45,632 bases of DNA from Acidimicrobiales bacterium (lineage in GTDB: Bacteria; Actinomycetota; Acidimicrobiia; Acidimicrobiales; SZUA-35), in contig JAHELU010000005.1 in assembly GCA_024644005.1 (NCBI GenBank), positions 1-45,632 of the forward strand, given 5' to 3'. Below the pieces are notes generated by a model that saw nothing but the letters and a program-made list of their open reading frames with translations, made no database searches and had not been told where the DNA came from. The position numbers and the translations under genes are program-made. Of the stretch, positions 32,394 to 39,271 are shown piece after piece. Every line of letters starts with the position of its first letter. Positions within the stretch are counted from its first letter, which is position 1.

Positions 32394-33101
32394 ATGAGCT
32401 ACCAGGACGAGCAGGTGACATGGCGCATCGAGCGGACCGGTCGAACCGGTCGCGTGGTGGCGGGCGTCGCGTTCGCCGGAGCGCTCGCTGCCATCGCAGT
32501 GGTGGCCGCACAGGTGTCCCAGCCAGCGGACCCCGTGCTGGTCCAGGACACTGCGGTCGAGGTCGACGTCGGCCCCGGCGAGTCGATCGCCTCGACGACC
32601 GCCGGTGACGAATCGATCGCCGCGACGACCGTCGGTGACGAATCGGTCGACCAGGCCCCCGACCCGACGGCGGTGCGGATCCCGACCATCGACGTCGACG
32701 CTTCGACGACGCCGCTCGGCATACGTGACGACGGCAAGATCGAGGTGCCAGAGGACTTCCAGCAGACCGGGTGGTGGAAGGACGGGCCGGAGCCGGGTGA
32801 GATCGGTCCTGCGGTGATCCTGGGCCACGTCGACTCACGCGACGGTCCCGCCGTGTTCTACGAGCTGAACACGCTCTCGGTGGGCGATCCCATCCACATC
32901 GACCGGGCGGACGGCTCGACGGTGACCTACGTGGTCGACAGGGTCGAGCAGCACCCCAAGACATCGTTCCCGACCGAGGCGGTCTACGGGTCGACGGACC
33001 AGTCGGTCCTCCGGCTGGTGACCTGCGGTGGGAGCTTCGACTCGGAGGCCCGCTCCTATCGCGACAACATCATCGTGTTCGCGTCGCTGCAGGCGGGCTA
33101 G
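32394..33101 (+). CDS. Class F sortase
   Basis: 235 residues. One N-terminal membrane anchor (VAGVAFAGALAAIAVVAAQV, about 22-41), a linker with a short repeated segment, then the sortase barrel. Catalytic His145 lies in VILGHVDSRDGPAVFYEL, Cys211 in LRLVTCGGSFDSE and Arg223 in SYRDNIIVFA. The short catalytic domain and GHVDS-GPA pattern are class F, common in actinobacteria. The likely substrate is the adjacent Thr-rich protein. ATG 32394 is supported by the position of the membrane helix; GGAG lies nearby. Confidence 0.92.
   Translation: MSYQDEQVTWRIERTGRTGRVVAGVAFAGALAAIAVVAAQVSQPADPVLVQDTAVEVDVGPGESIASTTAGDESIAATTVGDESVDQAPDPTAVRIPTIDVDASTTPLGIRDDGKIEVPEDFQQTGWWKDGPEPGEIGPAVILGHVDSRDGPAVFYELNTLSVGDPIHIDRADGSTVTYVVDRVEQHPKTSFPTEAVYGSTDQSVLRLVTCGGSFDSEARSYRDNIIVFASLQAG
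32580..32639 (+). repeat. 30-bp tandem repeat within the sortase linker
   Basis: Two 30-base units (32580-32609 and 32610-32639) encode ESIASTTAGD and ESIAATTVGD; a third partial unit follows. A recent in-frame duplication that lengthens the linker between the membrane anchor and the catalytic barrel. Confidence 0.7.
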
Positions 33102-33114
33102 ACCCCCATTAGGA

Positions 33115-33131
33115 GCCCGCCGATATCGGGC
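33115..33131. terminator. Hairpin between sortase and DUF1918 genes
   Basis: GCCCG and CGGGC flank a seven-base loop in the gap between two convergent stops; the centre CCGATATCGG is itself palindromic. Confidence 0.35.
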
Positions 33132-33181
33132 GACGAGGCCGGTTCGGCGCGCCACGTCGCCCACGCCGACCGGCCGGCCGA

Positions 33182-33361
33182 TCAGTCGATGAGCGCGTCC
33201 GCTCCGGGGAAGTACAGGTGCTCGCCCTGCTCGTCGTCCCAGCGCACAAGATACGGCGGGCGCCCTGCCTCGCCCCTGATGTCGACGATCACACCCCGGC
33301 GGTTCCGGTCACCGACTCGGCGGCCACGAACGACGATGCTGTTGCCGATCTCTGCGTGCAT
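33182..33361 (-). CDS. DUF1918-like small protein
   Basis: 59 residues. The protein begins MHAEIGNSIVVRGRRVGD and continues RNRRGVIVDIRGEAGRPPYL, then VRWDDEQGEHLYFPGADALI. That matches the small DUF1918 beta-barrel family (G-I-V-RRVG--R-G-I, PPY-VRW-DG, FPG-DA) found in actinobacteria; function unknown. GGAG lies eight bases before ATG 33361. It follows the CBS gene by 54 bases on the same strand, so both probably share a transcript. Confidence 0.85.
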   Translation of the reverse strand: MHAEIGNSIVVRGRRVGDRNRRGVIVDIRGEAGRPPYLVRWDDEQGEHLYFPGADALID

Positions 33362-33415
33362 GGGAAGTCTCCTCTCGGTGATCGATCTTCGATTCTGGTT
33401 CCGTGTGGCTCTCGG

Positions 33416-33850
33416 TCAGCTGCGTGCCCGTGCGATGTCGCGCAGCACCCTCGTCTCGTGCTCGGCGTCGTCCAGAACGGCTTTGACCAGGTCTCCGATG
33501 CTGATGAGGCCCCGGAGGTGGCCGTCCTCGACGACCGGTACGTGACGGGTCCGGTGGTCGGTCATCATCTGCATGACCTCGGTCACCGAGTCCTCGGGCT
33601 TGCAGGTGGGCACGCTCTTGGCCATCACCACCTCGACCGGCAGGTCGAGGAGCCGATTCCCCCGGGCGACGAGGCCGTTGACCAGCTCGCGCTCGCCCAG
33701 CAGGCCGAGCAGCCGCACACCGTCGTCGGTCACGACCAGCGCGCCAACCTGATGCATGCGGAACCGTCTCAGCACGGTCCAGATCGCCTCCGTCGGGCCG
33801 GCAGTGATGATCTTGGATCCCTTGGTCTTGAGGATCTCGTTGGCGTTCAT
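33416..33850 (-). CDS. Tandem CBS-domain protein
   Basis: 144 residues with two CBS motifs: residues about 15-65 (EAIWTVLRRFRMHQVGALVV then GLLGERELVNGLV) and 80-130 (DSVTEVMQMMTDHRTRHVPV then GLISIGDLVKAVL). Pairs of CBS domains bind adenosyl ligands such as AMP, ATP or NADH and sense energy state. Stand-alone proteins of this size are common stress or dormancy genes in actinobacteria. ATG 33850 follows GGGGGG by four bases. Transcribed with the DUF1918 gene and divergent from the RHH-VOC pair. Confidence 0.92.
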   Translation of the reverse strand: MNANEILKTKGSKIITAGPTEAIWTVLRRFRMHQVGALVVTDDGVRLLGLLGERELVNGLVARGNRLLDLPVEVVMAKSVPTCKPEDSVTEVMQMMTDHRTRHVPVVEDGHLRGLISIGDLVKAVLDDAEHETRVLRDIARARS

Positions 33851-33965
33851 ACGTCCCCCCGGGTCACGTGTTCTCGTCGCTGCCACAGGCTCGTTGGCCC
33901 GCTCCACCCACCGGGCCTCGCTGTGAACTGCGCGATAATCATACATGCTCATAGGAGCACGGAGA

Positions 33966-33971
33966 TAGCCT
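33966..33971 (+). promoter_or_regulatory. -10 box for the RHH-VOC pair
   Basis: TAGCCT, six bases before ATG 33978. A second -10-like sequence, minus-strand TATGAT near 33944, could serve the CBS gene. Confidence 0.45.
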
Positions 33972-33977
33972 CTCCCG

Positions 33978-34232
33978 ATGGAATCCGACGACCAGACCCC
34001 GCAGCGATCGCTGACCCAGCTCAACGTCCGGTTGCCCCCCGACCATCGCGCCGCCCTGAAGCAGCTGGCGCACGACGGCGGCGTCTCGGTCAATGCGCTG
34101 CTCGGGGCGATCCTCGCCTCGTTCCTCTCGGATCACACCGAGCAGGTACCGGACCCACTGCTGGCCACGGCCAGGACGATCGACTCGAGCCGTCGCAGCC
34201 GTCCCCATCTCCAGCATGGCAGGGTGGCCTGA
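33978..34232 (+). CDS. Ribbon-helix-helix-like protein
   Basis: 84 residues. LTQLNVRLPPDHRAALKQLA, then HDGGVSVNALLGAILASFL, follow the RHH pattern of a short DNA-contacting beta strand (LNVRLP) and two helices, so it is probably a small DNA-binding protein. The C-terminal third is Arg/His-rich and likely disordered. Its stop overlaps the ATG of the VOC gene (TGATG), so it may regulate that operon. No toxin partner is adjacent, which weakens an antitoxin reading. Confidence 0.7.
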   Translation: MESDDQTPQRSLTQLNVRLPPDHRAALKQLAHDGGVSVNALLGAILASFLSDHTEQVPDPLLATARTIDSSRRSRPHLQHGRVA

Positions 34233-34582
34233 TGGCCAGGCAGCTCGAGTTGGTGCTCGACTGCGCCGACCCCGACCGGCTGGCTGCGTTCTGGTCCGCC
34301 GCCCTCGGCTACGAGCGCTTCGGTGCGGCCGAGAACTACCGGTCGATCGTGGACCCCGACGGGGTGTCGCCGAAGCTGATCCTCCAGGGCGTGCACGAGC
34401 CGAAGACGGTCAAGAACCGGCTCCACCTCGACATCCAGATCGACGACATCGAGGCCGAGGCGGCCCGACTGGTCGAGCTGGGGGCCACCCGGCTCGCAGC
34501 CGAGCCGTTCGTCGAGCACGGGACGTCGTGGATCGTCATGGCCGACCCGGAGGGCAACGAGTTCTGCGTCTGCGAGTGCTAG
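34232..34582 (+). CDS. VOC-superfamily protein (glyoxalase-like)
   Basis: 116 residues, one complete VOC domain with two beta-alpha-beta-beta-beta modules. LVLDCADPDRLAAFWSAALG, RLHLDIQIDDIEAEAARLVE and ADPEGNEFCVCEC are the landmarks. The metal-site positions read LDIQ and NEF, so metal binding is possible but not certain. It is translated with the RHH-like gene in front of it. Substrate unknown; ends in a Cys-x-Cys pair. Confidence 0.85.
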   Translation: MARQLELVLDCADPDRLAAFWSAALGYERFGAAENYRSIVDPDGVSPKLILQGVHEPKTVKNRLHLDIQIDDIEAEAARLVELGATRLAAEPFVEHGTSWIVMADPEGNEFCVCEC

Positions 34583-34585
34583 ACC

Positions 34586-34613
34586 GCCGCCCGGCCGGGG
34601 TGGTCCGGGCGGC
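34586..34613. terminator. Terminator hairpin between VOC and EEP genes
   Basis: GCCGCCCG and CGGGCGGC form an 8-bp perfect stem over a 12-base loop between convergent stops at 34582 and 34629. No T run, but the strongest stem in such a gap here. Confidence 0.5.
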
Positions 34614-34628
34614 GCGCTCGCCGGACCG

Positions 34629-35738
34629 TCAGGGGTTGGGATAGAACAGTCGGGCCACGACCGATCCATGATCGGTCGGCCACAGGCCGGACGGAGTCTT
34701 CTCCCAGAAGCGGTCGAAGACCACGGTGGCGATCGAGGAGACGTCGCCCTCGGTCCGAACGAAGATGATGTCGATCCGCTGGTCGAGCTTCGAGAACGTG
34801 TTCGACAGATCCTCCTTTTGGCAGCAGGTGTCCTCGTTCAGGTTGAAGTCGAAGATCTGCTCGTCCCACGCATCCACGAAACCGGCATTGGCCACGGTGT
34901 GGTAGGCGGCCGTTCCGGGCTCAGCGTTGAAGTCGCCGAGCAGGATCGTGGGGTGCGAGGCATCCTTCAGCACCTCGTTGACCAGCTGTTTGGCCTGGGG
35001 GATCTGGCACGGAATCGGGTTCTTCTCGACGATGCAGAATCCTGCGCCGGTCTCGGGATCGGGTTCGACCTCGAGGTGGGTGTTGGCGAAGGTGAACGCC
35101 GCTCCGTTGACGACGGCATCGACCGTGGTCCAGCCCCGGGTGAACTCGACGGTGGCAGGTGGCAAGGGCGGGGGAAGTGGCACCTCGACCTGGAAGTTGA
35201 CGGCGTAGTTCCCGCTCCGGGGATGGGAGGTCGAGGTGGTGGCCTTCCGGGCCAGGATGACATCGCGGTCGATGAGGTTGCCCCAGATGTTGTTCTTCAG
35301 ATCGATCGGGAGCGACACCTTGGCGTTGACGATCTCCGACGCCTTGACGTAGGTCTCGCCCTCAGCCTCGAGATCTGCGAGCAGGATCTCGAGGTAGTCG
35401 AGCACCAGGACGGGTTCACCGGTCTCAGGGTCCAGCACCGGGTCCCCGAACGGTCCGAAGGTCAAGCTGATGTTCGAGACCTCTTGGAGCCCGATCAGGT
35501 CGGGGTTGCGGTCGTCGATCTCGTCGGCGATCGTCTTCGAGCGCTCCGGGAAGTTGGTCTGCTGGATGGTCTGCAGGATCAGCGGTGGATCGAAGCTGGA
35601 CAGATCGGCGCCGACGTAGAGGTTGAGCGTCATCACCTTCGGGCTGGCGATGCTCGGCCCCTCGGCCTCCGCCGGCGTCGACACCACGCCGAGCACCACC
35701 AGGAACCCGACAAACACCACCACTATGATCCGCCGCAT
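34629..35738 (-). CDS. Secreted endonuclease/exonuclease/phosphatase family protein
   Basis: 369 residues with a cleavable signal peptide (MRRIIVVVFVGFLVVLGVVS then TPAEA, about 1-25). The EEP fold residues are present: VMTLNLYVGAD, Glu in LIGLQEVSN, FANTHLEVEP, the ILLGDFNAEPG motif, and TDHGSVVARLF. Cys pair CCQKEDL and another Cys pair in CIVEKNPIPC suggest disulfides. Members cleave nucleic acids or phospholipids outside the cell; which one is unclear. GGAGGA lies close before ATG 35738. Confidence 0.88.
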   Translation of the reverse strand: MRRIIVVVFVGFLVVLGVVSTPAEAEGPSIASPKVMTLNLYVGADLSSFDPPLILQTIQQTNFPERSKTIADEIDDRNPDLIGLQEVSNISLTFGPFGDPVLDPETGEPVLVLDYLEILLADLEAEGETYVKASEIVNAKVSLPIDLKNNIWGNLIDRDVILARKATTSTSHPRSGNYAVNFQVEVPLPPPLPPATVEFTRGWTTVDAVVNGAAFTFANTHLEVEPDPETGAGFCIVEKNPIPCQIPQAKQLVNEVLKDASHPTILLGDFNAEPGTAAYHTVANAGFVDAWDEQIFDFNLNEDTCCQKEDLSNTFSKLDQRIDIIFVRTEGDVSSIATVVFDRFWEKTPSGLWPTDHGSVVARLFYPNP

Positions 35739-35867
35739 GCTTCCTCCGCCGTCGATCTTGCGTCGGGGCGTTGTATCACGAGGATGAGCGGGGGCGCAAA
35801 ACGTCCGGTCAGTTCGGCTCATGGGGACCGATCGGAGCTACGAGCACGCCCGATCGAATCGCCCGGA

Positions 35868-36527
35868 TCAGGGCCGCTGGAGGTCGTCGAGGAACGCCAC
35901 GGTTCGAGCGAGGGCCGTCTCGCTGGCCGCTCGGTCGTATGCCGGGTTGTCGAGCTCGGCGAACCAGTGGGCCGTTCCGGGATAGTCATGGGCCCGGTAG
36001 GCCAGCCCCCTCGCGGCGATGGCTCGCTCCATCCTGCGGCGCGCCGCCGTTGAGACGTACGAATCGACCTCGGCGAAGTGGGCCAGGATCGGCGAGCTGG
36101 TCTCGGCGAAGCTCCCAGCCCTGGCCGAGTAGTACAGGACCGTCCCCGAGACCTCGGGCGGCGGATGCTGCGCCAGCCAGACGGCCCAGTGCCCGCCCAT
36201 CGAGAACCCGACGACCGCCGGATCGACTCTGGTGGCTCCCGGGTGCTGCCCGAGTCGGGTGATGGCTCGTTGCAGGGTCCGGTACATCGGCTCCTCGCGC
36301 TTGGCCGTCCGCAGCGCCCGGGCCTCCTCCTCGGTGGCGGCCAGCCCGCCCTGGAAGAGATCGACACAGCCGGCGAGGTGGCCGGCTTCGGCCAGCCGAT
36401 CGGCCAGGGCGACGAACGAGCTCGTCAGGCCCCACCACGAGTGGATGATCAGCACCGGTGGGCCCGAGCCGCCCGCCGGGAGCGCGACGTGAGGAAGATC
36501 TCGTGGTGCGACAGCATCGCCTGGCAC
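35868..36527 (-). CDS. Dienelactone hydrolase family protein
   Basis: 219 residues, start GTG 36527, five bases after the stop of the nitronate monooxygenase. IIHSWWGLTSSFVALADRL gives the DLH oxyanion region, the nucleophile elbow is VVGFSMGGHWA (Ser109 rather than the Cys of classical DLH), the acid is in FAEVDSYV and the histidine in DYPGTAHWF. Ser in place of Cys is common in DLH relatives. Last gene of the operon controlled by the PadR intergenic region; probably works on a lactone or ester intermediate. Confidence 0.88.
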   Translation of the reverse strand: MPGDAVAPRDLPHVALPAGGSGPPVLIIHSWWGLTSSFVALADRLAEAGHLAGCVDLFQGGLAATEEEARALRTAKREEPMYRTLQRAITRLGQHPGATRVDPAVVGFSMGGHWAVWLAQHPPPEVSGTVLYYSARAGSFAETSSPILAHFAEVDSYVSTAARRRMERAIAARGLAYRAHDYPGTAHWFAELDNPAYDRAASETALARTVAFLDDLQRP

Positions 36528-36532
36528 GGACC

Positions 36533-37489
36533 CTAGTGTGCGGCCAGGAGCGCCTCCGATCCACCGATGAGCTCGTCCACGATGTCGGCTGCGGGTCGGG
36601 TCTCGGTGACCGCGTCGACCGAGTAGCCGGCGTACAGCGGCATCGCCTCGACGTGACCGTCGAACGCCGCGGTTGCCGCGATCGGGGACAATCGGGGGAC
36701 GGGCATGGTGGTGCCGCCCAGGTCGATCTCGCCGACGGTGTCGGCTGCGAGCTCCGTGGCGGCCAGGATCGAGGATCGCAGGACCCGGTGCGGCGCATCG
36801 GGCCACATGGTGCCGAACGCCGTGGTCAGCTCGGTGTCGGCGGCGGTTGCGCTCATCAGGGCCTCGACGTAGTCGGGGTGGGCATCCGCTTCGACCGCGG
36901 CCACGAATCGGGTGCCGACCCGGACCGCGTCGGCGCCGGCGGCGAAGGCGGCGGCGACCGCAGCGGGGTTCCCGAGGCCGCCGGCGGCCACGAGCGGCAC
37001 GTCGACGTGCTGGCGGCACTCGGCGAGCACGGTCCACAGCGATTGCCGGCCGTAGACGTGGCCCCCGGCCTCGATGCCCTGCACGACGATGTAGTCGCAG
37101 CCTGCGTCGGCGGCGGCGCGGGCGTCGACGAGCGAGCCGACCTGCCACCCGGCCAGGGCGCCACGGTCGTGGGCGAGCTCGACGAGCTCTGGACCGGGGT
37201 CGGCGTAGAACCACTCGACCACCCGAGCGCCGTCGGCGGCCACGGCGACGCAGTCGAGGTCGAGGAACGGCATGAGGAAGTTGACACCGAACGGCCCGGT
37301 GGCCGCCCCGTCCAACTCGGTGAGTATCGTCTGGAGCCGGTCGGCGGGCACCATGGGCATGGCGATCATGCCCAGGCCGCCGGCATTGCTCACCGCCGCT
37401 GCGAGCTCGATCCCGGCAATGTGGCCCATTCCGGCCAGCTGGATCGGCTTCTCGCATCCGACGAGGTCACAGAAGCGCCGTGGCAGCAT
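36533..37489 (-). CDS. Nitronate monooxygenase family flavoprotein
   Basis: 318 residues, FMN-dependent TIM barrel. KPIQLAGMGHIAGIELAAAV, SNAGGLGMIAM, the substrate loop YIVVQGIEAGGHVYGRQS and the FMN phosphate site LVAAGGLGNPAAVAAAFAAG followed by DAVRVGTRF are clear. Such enzymes oxidise alkyl nitronates such as propionate 3-nitronate, or act on related enoyl substrates. AGGAG lies seven bases before ATG 37489. Second gene of the VOC-NMO-DLH operon, eleven bases after the VOC stop, so the three act in one detoxification or catabolic pathway. Confidence 0.92.
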   Translation of the reverse strand: MLPRRFCDLVGCEKPIQLAGMGHIAGIELAAAVSNAGGLGMIAMPMVPADRLQTILTELDGAATGPFGVNFLMPFLDLDCVAVAADGARVVEWFYADPGPELVELAHDRGALAGWQVGSLVDARAAADAGCDYIVVQGIEAGGHVYGRQSLWTVLAECRQHVDVPLVAAGGLGNPAAVAAAFAAGADAVRVGTRFVAAVEADAHPDYVEALMSATAADTELTTAFGTMWPDAPHRVLRSSILAATELAADTVGEIDLGGTTMPVPRLSPIAATAAFDGHVEAMPLYAGYSVDAVTETRPAADIVDELIGGSEALLAAH

Positions 37490-37500
37490 GGTTTCTCCTC

Positions 37501-37899
37501 TCATGGGTGGTTGGGTCGCCAGAACAACTCGAGCTGGATGGCGTCCGGATCCCGGAAGCACAGCACAGCCCCGTAGTCCCGGTCGACGACCGGCGAGTGG
37601 ACGACCCGCAGGTCGACGAGGCGCGACCGCCACTCGTCCAGGTCGGCTCGTTCCTCGACTCGGAAGGCGAGGTGGTCGGCGCCGGTGCGGGCCGGGTCGA
37701 AGCACTCGCCGGCATTGGCCTTGTGTTGCTGCAGACACAGCACCATGCCGGTCGGGTGGACCAGGACCCATTCGTCGTAGGCGTCGGTGTTGATGCCTTC
37801 CAGCATCGAGAAGCCGAAGGTCTCCTGGTAGAACTGTCGGCTGTGGTCCCGGTCACGGACCGACAGGGACACGTGAGAGAACCCGGCCAGTTCGGGCAT
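37501..37899 (-). CDS. VOC-superfamily protein, first gene of PadR-controlled operon
   Basis: 132 residues, a single glyoxalase/bleomycin-resistance-type domain: FSHVSLSVRDRDHSRQFYQE, TDAYDEWVLVHPTGMVLCLQ, ADHLAFRVEERADLDEWRSR and DPDAIQLELFW. The metal-site positions (His9 of FSHV, His in ADHLAF and Glu in QLELF) are present, so it is probably a metal enzyme. AAGGAG lies seven bases before ATG 37899. The promoter at 37965-37994 drives it with NMO and DLH. Confidence 0.9.
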   Translation of the reverse strand: MPELAGFSHVSLSVRDRDHSRQFYQETFGFSMLEGINTDAYDEWVLVHPTGMVLCLQQHKANAGECFDPARTGADHLAFRVEERADLDEWRSRLVDLRVVHSPVVDRDYGAVLCFRDPDAIQLELFWRPNHP

Positions 37900-37943
37900 G
37901 ACGCTCTCCTTTCCGCTGGGAGCAGTCGCTCTCGAGCCCCACG

Positions 37944-37972
37944 TTGACTACTCCGACTCAGAGTATTATATA
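37944..37972 (+). promoter_or_regulatory. Promoter of padR
   Basis: -35 TTGACT (37944-37949), 17-base spacer, -10 TATATA (37967-37972). Expected start near 37979. The spacer contains operator 1. Confidence 0.7.
37949..37965. promoter_or_regulatory. Operator 1, palindrome TACTC-N7-GAGTA
   Basis: Perfect 5-bp arms around seven bases, sharing core ACTCCGA with operator 2. It overlaps the -35 end and spacer of the padR promoter and the downstream edge of the divergent promoter. Confidence 0.7.
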
Positions 37973-37994
37973 CTCCGAAACAGAGTATCGTCAA
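37965..37994 (-). promoter_or_regulatory. Promoter of the VOC-NMO-DLH operon
   Basis: Reading the minus strand: -35 TTGACG (37994-37989), 18-base spacer, perfect -10 TATAAT (37970-37965). The spacer contains operator 2 and the -10 overlaps that of padR. Confidence 0.75.
37970..37988. promoter_or_regulatory. Operator 2, palindrome ATACTC-N7-GAGTAT
   Basis: Perfect 6-bp arms around seven bases, a near copy of operator 1. The centres are 22 bases apart, two helical turns, so both sites face the same side of the DNA. Confidence 0.75.
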
Positions 37995-38012
37995 GACGGG
38001 AGCACCACACGC

Positions 38013-38633
38013 ATGCGGGAACTGTCCACCACCTCCTACGCCCTGCTGGCGCTGCTCGGGGTGCAGAGCTTCACGACGTACGAGCTGGCCCAGCAGATGG
38101 AGCGATCGCTCGCCGACTACTGGCCTCGAGCCCAGAGCGTCCTCTACGCCGAGGCGAAGAACCTCACCGCCCACGGGCTCGCCACGACCGAGCGGGTGCA
38201 CACCGGACAGCGGGTCGGCACCCGGTACTCCATCACCGAGCAGGGCCGAGCCGCACTGCGGCGGTGGCTCGACGAGCCGGGGGCCGGACCGCAGCTGCAG
38301 TTCGAGGCACTGGTCCAGGTTGCGTTCGCCGACCACGGCACGATCGAACAGCTGACCCGCACCCTCCAGGCGATCCAGCGTGACGCCGAGGCCAACCGGG
38401 ACCGCACCGAGGCCCGCGGCCGCGAGTACCTGCGGGACGGCGGGCCGTTCCCCGACCGGCTCCCGGTCATCGCGCTGGTGGCGAAGCTCATCATCGAGCA
38501 GACCGCTCTCGTCGCCCGATGGGCCGAGTGGGCGGAAGAGCTGGTGGCGACCTGGCCCGCGCTCACCACCGCCGGCGGTGCCACACCCCCGGACGATGCC
38601 TTCGAGGCGACCTGGAACCACCCGTCTCGCTAG
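38013..38633 (+). CDS. PadR family transcriptional regulator
   Basis: 206 residues. The N-terminal winged helix (STTSYALLALLGVQSFTTYE, MERSLADYWPRAQSVLYAEA, GTRYSITEQGRAALRRWL; about residues 4-90) is typical of PadR, followed by a helical C-terminal dimerisation domain (TEARGREYLRDGGPF, LIIEQTALVARWAEWAEEL). GGGAG lies ten bases before ATG 38013. Divergent from VOC-NMO-DLH, and both promoters carry the same palindrome, so it very likely represses itself and that operon until an inducer binds. Confidence 0.93.
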   Translation: MRELSTTSYALLALLGVQSFTTYELAQQMERSLADYWPRAQSVLYAEAKNLTAHGLATTERVHTGQRVGTRYSITEQGRAALRRWLDEPGAGPQLQFEALVQVAFADHGTIEQLTRTLQAIQRDAEANRDRTEARGREYLRDGGPFPDRLPVIALVAKLIIEQTALVARWAEWAEELVATWPALTTAGGATPPDDAFEATWNHPSR

Positions 38634-38656
38634 CGGGGCGAGCGAGCTCCGACACC

Positions 38657-38662
38657 TATCCT
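38657..38662 (+). promoter_or_regulatory. -10 box before the thpR leader ORF
   Basis: TATCCT, six bases before GTG 38669, the same spacing as the leaderless genes, but this start belongs to a 15-residue ORF rather than to thpR. Confidence 0.45.
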
Positions 38663-38668
38663 GGCCAC

Positions 38669-38716
38669 GTGGATCGCCCCGACCTCGAGCCCGGCAACCG
38701 GTTCGGCGACCGGTGA
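38669..38716 (+). CDS. Putative 15-residue leaderless ORF upstream of thpR
   Basis: GTG 38669 encodes MDRPDLEPGNRFGDR and stops at TGA 38714-38716, one base before the GTG of thpR (38718). The promoter spacing suggests a leaderless mRNA starting at this ORF, and thpR has no ribosome site of its own, so re-initiation is plausible. The alternative is that thpR is really longer and a frameshift separates the two. Confidence 0.4.
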   Translation: MDRPDLEPGNRFGDR

Positions 38717-38717
38717 T

Positions 38718-39224
38718 GTGACCGAGCCGGGCAACGATCGGGCTCGATGCTTCGTCGGCGTCTGGCCGCCGCCCGAGCTGCGCGCTGCCCTGCAGGAGCT
38801 CGTGCTGGCGGCGCCCGTCGGGCTGCGGGTGATCGACCCGGCCGATCACCACATCACGCTCCGCTTCCTCGGTGACGTCGACGTGGACAGGGCCGAGCGC
38901 TCGCTGACTCCGTTCCGGTTCGCGTCGACGCCGGCCGTGGCCGGCCCCCGGCTCGAGCGGCTCGGGCCGAGGCACCTGGTCATCCCCGTGGACGGTCTCG
39001 AAGAGCTCGCCAGCGGCGTGGCGCTGTGCACGGGCCCGGTCGAGGAGCGGACCGGTGCCCTGCCGTTCTCGGGACACCTGAGCATCGCCACCGGATCCGA
39101 CCCCCGACGCCTGGACGCCGCCACCGATCAGTCGTTCGAGTGCCGGTTCACGGTCGAGGAGATCGCCCTCATCGCGTCCACCGCCGATGGCTACGTGACC
39201 GTCGCCCGCTACCCGGCGACGTGA
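38718..39224 (+). CDS. thpR: RNA 2',3'-cyclic phosphodiesterase
   Basis: 168 residues of the 2H phosphoesterase fold (LigT/ThpR). RCFVGVWPPPELRAALQE is the N-terminal strand and helix; the first catalytic motif HITL is intact at 45-48 (DHHITLRFLGD). The second reads HLSI at 120-123 (PFSGHLSIATG), keeping His but with Ser in place of Thr, which still permits activity. It hydrolyses 2',3'-cyclic phosphate ends of RNA. GTG 38718 is the best start because family proteins begin near RCFVGVW. Confidence 0.9.
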   Translation: MTEPGNDRARCFVGVWPPPELRAALQELVLAAPVGLRVIDPADHHITLRFLGDVDVDRAERSLTPFRFASTPAVAGPRLERLGPRHLVIPVDGLEELASGVALCTGPVEERTGALPFSGHLSIATGSDPRRLDAATDQSFECRFTVEEIALIASTADGYVTVARYPAT

Positions 39225-39227
39225 GGA

Positions 39228-39270
39228 CGATCGCACACCTCCTCGCTCGATGCCCTCGCCCCTGCGATCG
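39228..39270. terminator. Long-loop inverted repeat after thpR
   Basis: CGATCGCA (39228-39235) and TGCGATCG (39263-39270) are perfectly complementary over a 27-base loop, spanning the gap between two convergent genes. Confidence 0.4.
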
Positions 39271-39271
39271 A

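Noticed and set aside
33978-34582. RHH plus VOC as a toxin-antitoxin pair
   Set aside because: The partner is a VOC-fold protein, not a toxin family, so coupling to a DNA-binding protein is more likely regulation.
36533-37771. Upstream extension of the nitronate monooxygenase ORF
   Set aside because: AGGAG before ATG 37489 and the position of the VOC stop show that the extra N-terminal 94 residues are not translated.
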